Below, one piece after another: positions 22,936 to 31,374 of a stretch of 64,000 nucleotides of DNA; within the stretch, counting starts at the first letter, position 1; each line of letters opens with the position of its first letter. The notes under the pieces were generated by a model. It had not been told where the DNA came from. It saw only the letters and a program-made list of their open reading frames with translations, and did no database searches. The stretch spans positions 156,378-220,377 of the forward strand of contig NZ_LMTS01000026.1 in assembly GCF_001541225.1 (NCBI RefSeq), written 5' to 3'. Origin of the DNA: Variovorax sp. WDL1 (GTDB lineage Bacteria; Pseudomonadota; Gammaproteobacteria; Burkholderiales; Burkholderiaceae_C). Both the position numbers and the translations under genes were made by a program.

Positions 22936-23208
22936 TTATCCGCCGGTTGGCGGCTCGGATTTTCCTTCACGCCGGGCCTGGTCCTCTTCCATCACGGACT
23001 TCGCCCAGGCCACGTTGGACAGGTCTTCTCGAAGGTCCGCGTATTCAGCTTTAAAGAAGCTCGCGAGGAATCGGACGACCGTCTCGCTATCCGGCGGGAG
23101 CGCCTCCTCCGGTTCTACAAAGGCGTTGCTGTCCGCAACAAGGTGGCCCAGCAGCAGCCAATAGCTGCATTGGGGCAGCTCGAGCTCCAGGGGTTGCTCT
23201 TCACACAT
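22936..23208 (-). CDS. Small acidic hypothetical protein, 90 aa
   Basis: Not recognised. It begins MCEEQPLELELPQCSYWLLLGHL and has an acidic helical middle (ALPPDSETVVRFLASFFKAEYADLREDL). AAGGAA lies about 8 nt before ATG 23208. No partner gene is apparent. Confidence 0.55.
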   Translation of the reverse strand: MCEEQPLELELPQCSYWLLLGHLVADSNAFVEPEEALPPDSETVVRFLASFFKAEYADLREDLSNVAWAKSVMEEDQARREGKSEPPTGG

Positions 23209-23415
23209 GGGAGGTTCCTTTCGCACTCAGGATGGCTCCCGTCCGGGAGGCGTGCAGGGTCGGCTCGCTTTCAAGAGGGGCTAAAAAACATGCGCGCAGG
23301 AGGCTGCCGTGGTGCCGGCCGCAAAGTGCCACGGAGGCGCCGCGGCCCTCGCGCTCTATCGGGGTACCTGCCACAGCCTTGGCGTGGCCGGTGGCAGGGA
23401 GTCCTACGATGTCGG

Positions 23416-23952
23416 CTAGCCGTCGCTTCCGCAGGCCGGGCAGCAGGTGACGCGGAACGAGACAGCCAGCCGGACGAAGCCTCTGTCAGCAAGCTCGGCT
23501 CGGTCAGCTCGTGAAAGGTCGAGCTGGTTGCGGTCCACGTCGTCAGGAGTCAGGTCGACAGCTAGGTCCTTGATGACCTGCTCCACCTGTTCATCCGAAA
23601 GCCCCTCGTAAGGGAGCTTCTCCCGAAGCCTGCCTGCGCAGTTCGGGTCAGTGCCGTCCTGGCACGCGAACTCGTAGACCTCGCTGTGGCTGAAAGGAAT
23701 GCGCGGCGAACTGTGCTGCGAATAGCCAAGCTCTGCCAAACGGGCTGCCATCCTGTGCGCATTCGGCTGCATTGCCGGCAAGGGCGGCTCCAGGTCATCG
23801 AGGTGAGACCCAAGGGCTGCGAAGTTCCTGAACCCGAGACCCGCTGCAATGGCTTCGGTGCGATGACCGGGCTTGACATCATGGAAGCGGTCTCGAACCT
23901 GCGCCTTGAGCGCGTCGAGGGCGGCTTGAGTGGCCGGGGCGTGTTTGGGCAT
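23416..23952 (-). CDS. Protein with recurrent N-terminal helical module, 178 aa
   Basis: Residues ~6-48 contain the module (ALDALKAQVRDRFHDV..HRTEAIAAGLGFRNFAALGSHL), the closest relative in the window to that of the gene at 22144. A central part with ELGYSQHSSPRIPFSHSEVYEFACQDG and a C-terminal CPACGSDG knuckle follow. GGAG is 5-6 nt before ATG 23952; an upstream in-frame start at 23988 lacks one. The divergent orientation relative to its paralogue suggests duplication and inversion, or separate acquisition. Confidence 0.65.
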   Translation of the reverse strand: MPKHAPATQAALDALKAQVRDRFHDVKPGHRTEAIAAGLGFRNFAALGSHLDDLEPPLPAMQPNAHRMAARLAELGYSQHSSPRIPFSHSEVYEFACQDGTDPNCAGRLREKLPYEGLSDEQVEQVIKDLAVDLTPDDVDRNQLDLSRADRAELADRGFVRLAVSFRVTCCPACGSDG

Positions 23953-24271
23953 GAAAACTCCAAGTGCTGCCAGGCCTAGACCCCCCAATTTACGTATCGA
24001 CCTGGACTTGAAGTTGTGATGCTCGCGTTGCGAGCAGCAATGTCATTGAGCTTGAGCTGGGGGGTACAGCTCGGTGCCGACGGGCGCCGCAAGCATAGCG
24101 TCGGACCGCGCGAAACGCAAGCCTGCAACGCGTCCCTTGACTCGCGCCAAGGCCCCTCCCCGCCGGGTAGCAGCACGTCCAATAGTCGGAGCTGCCTGCT
24201 TGATTGCGCGGCACCAGTATCTAGACGACGTGCGCCATCGTCAGCGCTGCCTGCTTCCAGAGGTCCCGGCC

Positions 24272-25270
24272 ATGCCCGCCATAAACACCAAACCGCCCGT
24301 CTCCGCCCAGAACCGCGCCCAGGCGACAGCGGGAGCGGTCGTCAACCGGCAGATGTCCACAATGAGCGGCTTGCTCCGAGAGTCCTTCGCCGCCTACCAG
24401 TCGGCCTTCAGGGACAACTTGGTGTCCGCCTCCGAGCCAATGGGCATGAGCCCGCCGAACGCTCAGCACTACAAAGGCGAGGATGCGTTCAGGCACACAT
24501 ACTCCAGCGTGCGAGCCTCCCAGGCCTTCGGCACGCCTGTCGCGAATCTGCTCGGGCGCGGTGTCGAGATGCTTGCGGCCGCCGTTCGAGAGAACGACAC
24601 CACGCTGGAGACGGCTCGAGACATCGGGATGGACCTGCACAACAATCGCGTCGGACGGGAAATCTACCGGGCGCTCCCAGCAGACGCCACCTCGGAGGAG
24701 ATTCGAGACGCGGTCCTCGCCGCCGGCCGCGAGGGCCGGCTCATCGTCACGCCGGACGACCCCCGCGCCCTCAAGGAGTACAACGCTCAATCTGACATGC
24801 GGGGCCTCTCCGCCAGCAACGAGATGGTTGTCGAGGGCTCACGCGCACTCGCGGGCAGTCTCAAGGAAGGCATCCACGGGGTAAAGAACGCAGTGGAATC
24901 GGGCCGACAGCAGCTTGACCAGGCGGCAACGGCACTTGACAAGTCCCTCAAAGCATACGGCGACGCCCTGAAGGATGCCCTGCGCCAGTCCGGAGACTCG
25001 CCCATTTTTACATTCAGTGAGAAGCAGCTCAACGACGGCGAGACGTGCGCGCGGGGCCTGGACCCGAAGGTGGTGGCCACCATCGCGGCCGCCGCAGGGC
25101 CTGGCCGCGAGACATGCATGTCGGGCGCGGAGTTCCGGCAGTTCATGTCGGCCCTCTCCGAGCTCACCGACGTGCAGCGCAGTTCCGCTCGCGACAACGA
25201 GCCTGCCCACCAAGAGCAGGCAGAGCGCAGCGCGGAGCGCCAGGAACAGCAAGGCGGGCGCGAGATGTAA
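24272..25270 (+). CDS. Putative effector with DUF6973-like domain, 332 aa
   Basis: After a ~40-residue polar N-terminus comes a helical domain with GEDAFRHTYSSVRAS, LLGRGVE, then ARDIGMDLHNNRVGREI. The spaced DAFRH...E...MDLHNNxVGR pattern matches DUF6973-type domains, which occur in secreted or polymorphic-toxin-like proteins. The middle is a long coiled region (VESGRQQLDQAATALDKSLKAYGDALKDAL), and the C-terminus is charged and repetitive (EPAHQEQAERSAERQEQQGGREM). There is no signal peptide. ATG 24272 has AGAGG 9-10 nt upstream. A secretion-effector role is inference; no immunity gene is obvious. Confidence 0.65.
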   Translation: MPAINTKPPVSAQNRAQATAGAVVNRQMSTMSGLLRESFAAYQSAFRDNLVSASEPMGMSPPNAQHYKGEDAFRHTYSSVRASQAFGTPVANLLGRGVEMLAAAVRENDTTLETARDIGMDLHNNRVGREIYRALPADATSEEIRDAVLAAGREGRLIVTPDDPRALKEYNAQSDMRGLSASNEMVVEGSRALAGSLKEGIHGVKNAVESGRQQLDQAATALDKSLKAYGDALKDALRQSGDSPIFTFSEKQLNDGETCARGLDPKVVATIAAAAGPGRETCMSGAEFRQFMSALSELTDVQRSSARDNEPAHQEQAERSAERQEQQGGREM

Positions 25271-25285
25271 GCAAGCCGGCTAGCG

Positions 25286-25291
25286 GTATAG
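25286..25291 (+). promoter_or_regulatory. Putative -10 box (ggTATAGg)
   Basis: TATAG about 60 nt before the TTG start at 25351, the likely promoter of the two-gene unit 25351-26423. Confidence 0.35.
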
Positions 25292-25350
25292 GCGCAGCCG
25301 ACGGCCGCCCGGTCGCTAGACCTCCTATGGACAACTCATAGGAGCACAAC

Positions 25351-25890
25351 TTGGACAACAAACCTTTGCCGCTGAGCCACGTCGCTTTGACTACACCGCC
25401 CGGTATCGAACCGAAGTACAGCCCGTACGGCTACGTGGTGGAAGCCGATGGCACCACCCATGCGCTCTGCTACCGCTGGATGCACGGCGTCATCACCGCC
25501 CTGCTCTATCCGGAGCTCGCACTTAAGCACAAGGCACCCCCGCTGGAAGGCTCGCCCGAGGACCTGGACGTGTTTGCGTTCCAAGCTTTCGAGCACGAAG
25601 TCGCATGCCGCCTGCCCCTGGTGCGCATTGCCTACAGCCTCACCACCGGCAGCACGGCGCTAAGCAAGGGTGCGGTCCCGCCGACGGACGTGCAAATTGA
25701 AGGCGTACGCCGGGCGCTGAATCAGCTTGGTCTGTCGGGCCAGGACACCCTTACCGGTGAGGAAGACGACCCCACGGTCAACGAGCAGCTCGAGCGCATG
25801 CGCAACGAGCGGCTGGAGGCGGAAGCGGAAAGCCAGGCAGCGGTGGAGCCGACCAAGGGCAAGGTAGCCGGCGAAGGAGAGCAGCAATGA
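25351..25890 (+). CDS. Hypothetical protein, 179 aa, TTG start
   Basis: Not recognised. A compact N-terminal part (HVALTTPPGIEPKYSPYGYVVEADGTTHALCYRWMHGVI) is followed by an acidic, coiled C-terminal tail (NEQLERMRNERLEAEAES). The TTG start has GGAG 8 nt upstream. Just before it lies a five-codon mini-frame (ATG at 25327, TAG at 25339) whose stop overlaps the Shine-Dalgarno. The stop overlaps the next gene by 4 nt (ATGA). Confidence 0.6.
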   Translation: MDNKPLPLSHVALTTPPGIEPKYSPYGYVVEADGTTHALCYRWMHGVITALLYPELALKHKAPPLEGSPEDLDVFAFQAFEHEVACRLPLVRIAYSLTTGSTALSKGAVPPTDVQIEGVRRALNQLGLSGQDTLTGEEDDPTVNEQLERMRNERLEAEAESQAAVEPTKGKVAGEGEQQ

Positions 25891-26423
25891 ACGACTTCAT
25901 GCGCAACCTTCGCAACCACGCCCTTGGCCAGATAGTCGCTCCGAGCCTGCGCTTCTTCACTCCAAAGGACGCGTTCTTTGAAGCGCTGGCGCCTTACAAG
26001 CACCTGCGCATCATCGATGCGGGTACCGGCTGCGGCTTGGTGCCCGTGGAGGCGCGAGCACGAGGCTTCGACATGGTCGGCATTGACTTGATGCCGCGCC
26101 AAGGACAGGACGAGGCGGTCCTCCGCATGGAAGCCGAGACGTATCCCTACGACGCCAAGACCTGGATGATGGCCTGCCGCCCCTCGCATGACGGCTGGGC
26201 CTACAACGCAATGGAAGCAGCGCTGCGGCGCGGAGCCAGCGCGTTCTATGTCGGCCTCGAGCGCAATCTGGACCAGGACCTCGACGGCTACCTCGGACGG
26301 CACGCCAAATGCTGGCGTGCCGTGGGCGAGGACGGCGAGCACATGTTCCTGTACACGCCCGACGCATTGCTGCCCGAGGACTTTTACGAGCGCGAGGACC
26401 ACGGCGAGCTCGCCGCCTGGTAA
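25887..26423 (+). CDS. Class I SAM-dependent methyltransferase-like protein
   Basis: 178 residues. HLRIIDAGTGCGLVPVEARARGFDMVGIDLMPR has a glycine-rich motif I and the acidic end of strand 2 (GID) expected in Rossmann-fold methyltransferases. The downstream catalytic motif (N/DPPY or similar) is not seen, so activity and substrate are open. It is coupled to the preceding 179-aa gene by ATGA overlap and ends before a strong terminator. Confidence 0.6.
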   Translation: MNDFMRNLRNHALGQIVAPSLRFFTPKDAFFEALAPYKHLRIIDAGTGCGLVPVEARARGFDMVGIDLMPRQGQDEAVLRMEAETYPYDAKTWMMACRPSHDGWAYNAMEAALRRGASAFYVGLERNLDQDLDGYLGRHAKCWRAVGEDGEHMFLYTPDALLPEDFYEREDHGELAAW

Positions 26424-26457
26424 GCAACTGAACGGACCTGCCGTTTTAACCCTTCAT

Positions 26458-26490
26458 AGGCCTCTCACGACAGTGAGAGGCCTTCTACTT
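26458..26490 (+). terminator. Intrinsic terminator
   Basis: AGGCCTCTCAC-GACA-GTGAGAGGCCT, an 11-bp perfect stem, then TCTACTT. The T-run is poor but the stem is very stable. Confidence 0.7.
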
Positions 26491-26716
26491 GCCACATCGC
26501 GTGGCAACTAAGGACAACCTTTTGGGTTGCCCACAGCCCTGGTCAAGGGAAAAATTCACGAAATCCCTTCACAGTTAAATCGACGCGGTCCACCGAAGGT
26601 TTTTCTGAAGCTACCCGCTTTGAAACTGGATTTCCGCGCTTCAGTAGCGTGCAGGGCAACAGCCCAGCACCGCTGCCCCCCTTTCAGGGGTGGCGCACCG
26701 CACCGGAGTACTCAAA

Positions 26717-27541
26717 ATGGAAGCTGATTCAGCCGCAAGCACAACGAAGAGAAAGCACGACCCACGCCTCAATAACCTGCTCCTCCAGTTCGCTGGTCTC
26801 GTCGACGTTGGCCATAGGTGGTCCGCGCTGTCGAGCAGGCTAATGGGGAACCCAGGGATTTGTCTCTCACAAGCCGAATGCACGGAACTCGAATTGCTTC
26901 ATAACCGATGGAAAGCCTACATTCACGCGATTGCGAAGTCCCCAGATTTGTCCGTGGCTCAACCTAACGATGCCCCTAACGCTGCAAAGTCAGCCAACAC
27001 CCACGAAGGTGCGTTGTCTCCCGTTCGGCCCTGGGTCGGCAAGCGCTACGGCGATGAGAGCCGGCTTGGCGCAAAGGTCCTTTTCCTTGGACAGTCGATG
27101 TTCAGCTTCACGGGCGAAGAGCCTATTCAGGAAGCCGTCATTCTCGACGTCGAGCGATACGTCCTTGGCAGCGAGCGTCGAGCCTACCCGACGAAGGTAG
27201 CTAACATCGTGCTGAACCGAAATGGCGGATACCTTGCCGCGGAGTGCTTGTGTGAAGCTTGGCAAGACATTGCGTTCACCAACTACATCCAACACTATGT
27301 CGGAGACGATAGCCGGCTGCCTGTTGAACGGTCGCTGCAACGGCGTTCAGAAAAGGCATTCTATGAAGTCGTGGAACAGCTACGGCCCGACCTTATGGTG
27401 GTCCTCGGTGCTCGACTTGCTGAATGGCTGCCGCCAACGCCTGGCATTGAGCGCGTCTGCATCCACAGCCCGCAATCCAGCTTCGAATATGCGAGGTGGA
27501 ACCCTGTTGTTCAAGCGGCGCTTGCCAAGGTGAGAGCGTAG
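26717..27541 (+). CDS. Uracil-DNA-glycosylase-like fold protein
   Basis: 274 residues. The C-terminal ~170 resemble the UDG-like superfamily of uncharacterised proteins: AKVLFLGQSMFSF near the start of the domain, ECLCEAWQDIAFTNYIQHYVG in the middle, and EQLRPDLMVVLGARLAEWLP near the end (strand, turn, helix). The N-terminal ~100 residues are helical (LLLQFAGLVDVGHRW...HNRWKAYIHAI). The catalytic Asp/His of true UDGs is not evident, so glycosylase activity is unproven. CGGAG precedes ATG 26717. Confidence 0.6.
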   Translation: MEADSAASTTKRKHDPRLNNLLLQFAGLVDVGHRWSALSSRLMGNPGICLSQAECTELELLHNRWKAYIHAIAKSPDLSVAQPNDAPNAAKSANTHEGALSPVRPWVGKRYGDESRLGAKVLFLGQSMFSFTGEEPIQEAVILDVERYVLGSERRAYPTKVANIVLNRNGGYLAAECLCEAWQDIAFTNYIQHYVGDDSRLPVERSLQRRSEKAFYEVVEQLRPDLMVVLGARLAEWLPPTPGIERVCIHSPQSSFEYARWNPVVQAALAKVRA

Positions 27542-27630
27542 GCCTCCTGAGGGGCCGAGGCGATATGGAGCCGCTCCCGCACTTGTTGAGGACGCCGTAG
27601 GCCCCGTTCCTCTCCTATTTGCACCTGCCG

Positions 27631-27662
27631 GGCCGAGGCGCATGGCATGCGCCTTTCGGCCG
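27631..27662 (+). repeat. Long inverted repeat between genes
   Basis: GGCCGA-GGCGCATG-G-CATGCGCC-TTTCGGCC forms an interrupted hairpin with an inner 8-bp perfect palindrome. No T-run follows, so it is not a classic terminator. Confidence 0.6.
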
Positions 27663-27740
27663 TCCGGCGTCCAAGCGACAGCGAAATGCGCCTGAACGAA
27701 CGTTGGAGAAGTTTCTCGGCAGCGTTGGGGGGTCCGTTCG

Positions 27741-27746
27741 CTATAC
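27741..27746 (+). promoter_or_regulatory. Putative -10 box (gCTATAC)
   Basis: CTATAC about 29 nt before the ATG at 27775. Confidence 0.4.
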
Positions 27747-27774
27747 CGGGCAGACCAACTAACCAGACGAAGAA

Positions 27775-28485
27775 ATGGACACCAACCACATCCCGGCCCC
27801 AATCCTCGCGGACGAGCTGATGGCAACGCTGGCCTTTGCCCCCAACGGTCACGCGAACCTGACACTCATCAGCAGCAAGCTCGCCTCCACATTCTCTCCC
27901 GAAGAGGTCTCCAGGGCTTTGCGCGAGAAAATCGAGAATGGAACCCTCGGTTTCGAGTACGTTGGCAACTTCCACGAGTCCCAAGGCCTGGCGTTCTTCA
28001 TCGCCTCTGAGGCCAAAGGGGCTACGCCCACTGCCAACGCTGCCGAGGTCCTCGACGTACTGGTCTCGCTCTTGCGGAGCCGTTCTGACGGCCGCGGGGA
28101 TGATTGGCATCAAGCGACCTGGGACGAGCTCCACAAGACGCTCGGAAAGTCCTACAGCGAAGATGCAATCGTCGACGGGCTGCGCCTCGGCATCCTCGAC
28201 GGGCTGTTGACCTGCGCGCCTCGTGTCGTGATTGACCCGGCGCGCAGCCCGGACTACATCCCCTTTTATCTGGCACAACACCTGACCCAGACGGTTCTCG
28301 CCTTCGACAACGTTGCGCGGCAAGTCTTTTGCTGTCACGTGCGCGCGGGGACTTCAGCCGCTGCGACCCGGAAGGTTCGGGCGAGCTCGTACGGAGGCGA
28401 CAAGCTCGTCATCCTGGGCGTCTGCCCGGGAAGGCAACCGTTCGAAGCGCCCGAAGGGGGCCATCTTCTCATCGAGAAGCTTTAA
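27775..28485 (+). CDS. Hypothetical protein, 236 aa
   Basis: Not recognised. It is soluble, with helical segments (ILADELMATLAFAPNGHANLTLISSKLASTF, EEVSRALREKIENGTLGFEYVG) that could be a winged-helix-like start, and a C-terminal half with FDNVARQVFCCHVRAG. AGAAG precedes the ATG closely and a CTATAC box is in place, so it is expressed on its own. Confidence 0.6.
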   Translation: MDTNHIPAPILADELMATLAFAPNGHANLTLISSKLASTFSPEEVSRALREKIENGTLGFEYVGNFHESQGLAFFIASEAKGATPTANAAEVLDVLVSLLRSRSDGRGDDWHQATWDELHKTLGKSYSEDAIVDGLRLGILDGLLTCAPRVVIDPARSPDYIPFYLAQHLTQTVLAFDNVARQVFCCHVRAGTSAAATRKVRASSYGGDKLVILGVCPGRQPFEAPEGGHLLIEKL

Positions 28486-28522
28486 GGACTGGCCGGCGCG
28501 GTGCTGCGACAGGGGAGCATGG

Positions 28523-28528
28523 CTATAC
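28523..28528 (+). promoter_or_regulatory. Putative -10 box (gCTATAC)
   Basis: CTATAC about 32 nt before the ATG at 28560. Confidence 0.4.
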
Positions 28529-28559
28529 GAAGGCAGACACAACTACCTTTGAGGCCATC

Positions 28560-28982
28560 ATGAACTCCCTGCCTTTGTCGCCATCCCTGGACCATCCCGC
28601 CTACCACCAACCCGTGAAGCTTCGCGGCTACAACGGAAAAGTGGACGTCTTCCGCTCTTGCCTTCCGTCCGACGGTGCGCGCGTGCTCAAGCGCGTGAAC
28701 CCGGACTGGTCGTCTGCCGAACATCTCGACCTGGCGGCCAAGCATCGGGCTGAAAGCGAACGGTTGGCGACCCTCCACGGGCAGCTGCTCGACCAGGCAC
28801 ATGTACAGACCTTTGGACGCCCGCGGGAAATCACCGACTACCGCATCTCCGCCATCGGTCGCGAAGAGTACCCTGCAGACATGAAGCAGGAACTGCGCAA
28901 GGCAGCTCATGGCTCCAGCTGTCACTCGCGCTTAGCCTGGGCCCATCTGGCCGCCTGCCGGCGCCGTTCGTTCCCCTGCTGA
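28560..28982 (+). CDS. Hypothetical protein, 140 aa
   Basis: Not recognised. A polar N-terminal part (LDHPAYHQPVKLRGYNGKVDVFRSC) is followed by a helix (AEHLDLAAKHRAESERLATLHGQLLDQ) and a basic, Ser/His/Cys-rich C-terminus. GAGG lies 5-6 nt before ATG 28560. Promoter box, gene and terminator form a compact unit. Confidence 0.6.
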   Translation: MNSLPLSPSLDHPAYHQPVKLRGYNGKVDVFRSCLPSDGARVLKRVNPDWSSAEHLDLAAKHRAESERLATLHGQLLDQAHVQTFGRPREITDYRISAIGREEYPADMKQELRKAAHGSSCHSRLAWAHLAACRRRSFPC

Positions 28983-28988
28983 TTCCCC

Positions 28989-29021
28989 AGCCTTCTCGCC
29001 CGCGCGCGAGAAGGCTTTTTT
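28989..29021 (+). terminator. Intrinsic terminator
   Basis: AGCCTTCTCGC / GCGAGAAGGCT, 11-bp stem, then TTTTTT. Confidence 0.9.
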
Positions 29022-29060
29022 ACTGCCCCCTAGCGCGCATGCGGCGCCTGCAGCCCGGCG

Positions 29061-29996
29061 CTACTTAAAGACTGGGTTCTGGTCCTCCTGCTCAACCTTA
29101 ATCGTCTGGCGCGAAACCTTGCCATCCGGCCACGTCGCGATATAGCGGTATGTGCCAATCAGACGGGTGGATTCGGTTGCCAGCAGCTCCCAGTCTGCGC
29201 AGGAGTCCGGGTTCCACTGCTCTTTCCCTCGCGCTTCGCACAGCCGGAAGTCGAAGTCGCTGATGAGGTGAATCCGGGCGCCAAGCGGCTCAGAGCGAAC
29301 CGGATATTTCCACCCATAGGCCCCGCCCGCCGCGGGAACTCCAGGGCAGGGCATAAAATTCAGGGCCGGAATCTGCTCCTGCTGCTCTCGAGGCAGGCCT
29401 GCGAGCTTAAAGTTCCAAGAGGACGCTAGCTGGTACCGAAGCTTTGCCGACGGACCACCCCAGGCGCGGTCCGTCGGCTTCCCCGTAGCCTCGTAGTCTG
29501 CATGCAGCAACGCCTCCCGCTCAAGCGCATCCAGCGTTAGCCTTACTTCACCGTCGTCAAAACCCACGCGCCGGCTCAGCTCCCGGTAATAGGCGACGAA
29601 CACGGCTGCGGTGCCCAAAGCTCCCCATCGGTCGCTGCTGACAAAGTACGGTCCCGTACACGCGCTCCCTAGGTGCTCGTGGCACTTGGCATAGGTCGCG
29701 TACCGTTCGATGTGCCAGAACGGAAACGGATGGTCCCAGTGAAGCGTTACAAGAGTCGGCTCCGAGCTGGACAAGCTGCCCGACTCCGTCGCGCAGGCGG
29801 ACCGCGCGAGCTTGTCGAATCGGTCCCGGGCGGGTTCGGCGGCGCGCCCCGCCACTTGCAAGGCCCGGTACAAGTTCGTTCCCTCCTCGGATACGGGATT
29901 GCGCTGGGGCGCAGCGCAGCCGCATAAAGACAACGCAAGCAGAAACGGGACGCCCTGGCTCGCGCTTATAGCCGTTCGACCGGTGAGAAGCCGCAT
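29061..29996 (-). CDS. Lipoprotein of unknown function
   Basis: 311 residues. The signal peptide ends in a lipobox (LCGC followed by AAPQ, the second Cys being modified), so the protein should be lipid-anchored in the envelope. The mature part is soluble with several cysteines (SACATES, KCHEHLGSACTGP, FMPCPGV, DSCADWEL), likely disulfide-bonded in the periplasm. Its C-terminus (STRLIGTYRYIATWPDGKVSRQTIKVE) is beta-rich. Not recognised as a known family. The start ATG 29996 is chosen because it gives a normal-length signal peptide. Confidence 0.65.
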   Translation of the reverse strand: MRLLTGRTAISASQGVPFLLALSLCGCAAPQRNPVSEEGTNLYRALQVAGRAAEPARDRFDKLARSACATESGSLSSSEPTLVTLHWDHPFPFWHIERYATYAKCHEHLGSACTGPYFVSSDRWGALGTAAVFVAYYRELSRRVGFDDGEVRLTLDALEREALLHADYEATGKPTDRAWGGPSAKLRYQLASSWNFKLAGLPREQQEQIPALNFMPCPGVPAAGGAYGWKYPVRSEPLGARIHLISDFDFRLCEARGKEQWNPDSCADWELLATESTRLIGTYRYIATWPDGKVSRQTIKVEQEDQNPVFK

Positions 29997-30150
29997 AGCA
30001 CGGGCCTTTCGCCCAAGTGCCGCCACCCAGGCCAGATGCTGAATTTACACCAGGCGCCCATAAAAGGCGCACCGGAAGCGGCCTGAGCTGGCGGTCGTGT
30101 CGACGAGCTTCCCTCGCTACACGTCGAAGGAACACATCGCAAGGAAAAAA

Positions 30151-30441
30151 TTGGCATCCATCACGACCCCTCCCGTAGTGCTTCAGCGGTCAACCCTCGC
30201 CCAAATCGAGAAGCTCACGGCTGTGAACAGGCACAGCAAGGCCTACACAACGGCGGCAAGTGCCTTAGGCCTAACCGACCTGGCTGCGCGGTTCGACCGA
30301 ATTGCCCATGCCCAGGCCGTCGCCGGGGAACTCCCGCCTGACCTCTACACGGAACGCCGGGCAGCCTACGAAGAACTGTTGGCACAGGCGAAAGCCTTGC
30401 TGCCAATTGGCCAATATCAGGCGCTCTACGACTGCCTCTGA
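30151..30441 (+). CDS. Small helical protein, 96 aa, TTG start
   Basis: Not recognised. Almost entirely helical (LAQIEKLTAVNRHSKAYTTAASALGL, LYTERRAAYEELLAQAKALL). AAGGA lies 6 nt before the TTG at 30151; the upstream in-frame GTG at 30097 has none. A strong terminator follows. Confidence 0.6.
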   Translation: MASITTPPVVLQRSTLAQIEKLTAVNRHSKAYTTAASALGLTDLAARFDRIAHAQAVAGELPPDLYTERRAAYEELLAQAKALLPIGQYQALYDCL

Positions 30442-30474
30442 GTTTCGCAGGCTAATAGCTAAGCACCCTTCTCG

Positions 30475-30507
30475 AACGACGCCCTCCCGGCGTCGTTTTC
30501 ATTTTGG
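30475..30507 (+). terminator. Intrinsic terminator
   Basis: AACGACGCC / GGCGTCGTT, 9-bp stem with a 5-nt loop, followed by TTCATTTT. Confidence 0.85.
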
Positions 30508-30519
30508 GACGACTGCGCC

Positions 30520-30552
30520 CCTATAGGCCGCCGCATCGGCAGCTGGCTATAC
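30520..30552 (+). promoter_or_regulatory. Two tandem TATA-like boxes
   Basis: CTATAG at 30521 and CTATAC at about 30547 lie 180-210 nt before the ATG at 30730, suggesting a long leader. Confidence 0.35.
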
Positions 30553-30648
30553 GCAGCAGGCCCCTGGCGCCTCCCCCTCGCGCTGCGCAAGCAGTACGGC
30601 GAAGTCCGGGACAAGGAAATCCAACTCTCAACCTCCTGCTCACCTTGA

Positions 30649-30711
30649 GCACGAAGGCGAGGGCCGGGTAATGCGAGGAACTCCAACCATCCCGAACGGG
30701 CGCCTTCGTGC
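30649..30711 (+). promoter_or_regulatory. Long-range inverted repeat in the 5' leader
   Basis: GCACGAAGGCG (30649-30659) and CGCCTTCGTGC (30701-30711) are perfect complements 41 nt apart, ending about 5 nt before the Shine-Dalgarno GAAAGGA. Such a hairpin could control translation of the gene at 30730. Confidence 0.5.
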
Positions 30712-30729
30712 ACCGAAAGGAAAACAGGA

Positions 30730-31362
30730 ATGCAAACAAATATCAACCCCAGCACGGCAGCGCGCGCACTGGAAAAGTTCTTCTTGGCAAAGACCGGGCA
30801 AAAGCTCGCTCACGCTGAGGCGCTCGAACTCCTGGCAGCAATGCACGGGTTCTCGACGTACCGAGCCATGGCGGCAGAATCGAAAGCTCAAGCAGCTAAG
30901 GCGCCTGTCGAGGGCGAGGACGCTGTGGCGCTCGACCGCACTATGCACGACTGGCTCTTCGCAGAGGAGCCAGCGAACGAGGAATGCACCCCGGAGCGGC
31001 AGCGGCCGTACACCGTGAGGGTCGAGAACTATCTCTCAGGTGTCCAGGTCTTGGTGATGCCGGAAGGGGTGGCAGAGGACGACTTTCCCGGCAAGCCGGT
31101 GCTGTCGCTGCATCTTGAAATCAACGGTGGCGTGCCTGCTGTGTCCTTGTCGAACGATACGCAGGAAAACCTCCTGACCGTCTTCTCGACGGGCGAGGGT
31201 CTGTTCGTCCGCGAAGACACCGATATCGGCTGGGCCAACCGTACCTACGCACCGGAAGGCAGCGACCTGGCACGAGTGGTCAAGAACCATGGCGACTACG
31301 CAGAGGGGGCGCTCATCCTTCGCGACACCGCGGCCATCTACGCGGTGCCACGTAGCGACTGA
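30730..31362 (+). CDS. Protein with recurrent N-terminal helical module, 210 aa
   Basis: Residues ~6-50 form the module in its clearest shape: STAARALEKFFLAKTGQKL then AHAEALELLAAMHGFSTYRAMAA, much like the glyoxalase-related domain PF20066. The C-terminal ~140 residues are beta-rich (YTVRVENYLSGVQVLVMPEGV, LSLHLEINGGVPAVSLSND) and not recognised. It has a Shine-Dalgarno GAAAGGA, a structured leader and its own terminator. Confidence 0.7.
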   Translation: MQTNINPSTAARALEKFFLAKTGQKLAHAEALELLAAMHGFSTYRAMAAESKAQAAKAPVEGEDAVALDRTMHDWLFAEEPANEECTPERQRPYTVRVENYLSGVQVLVMPEGVAEDDFPGKPVLSLHLEINGGVPAVSLSNDTQENLLTVFSTGEGLFVREDTDIGWANRTYAPEGSDLARVVKNHGDYAEGALILRDTAAIYAVPRSD

Positions 31363-31374
31363 TACCCCTATTTC

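Noticed and set aside
27511..28338. 275-codon minus frame opposite the 236-aa gene
   Set aside because: The plus-strand gene has a promoter box, start context and better composition; the minus frame is a shadow.
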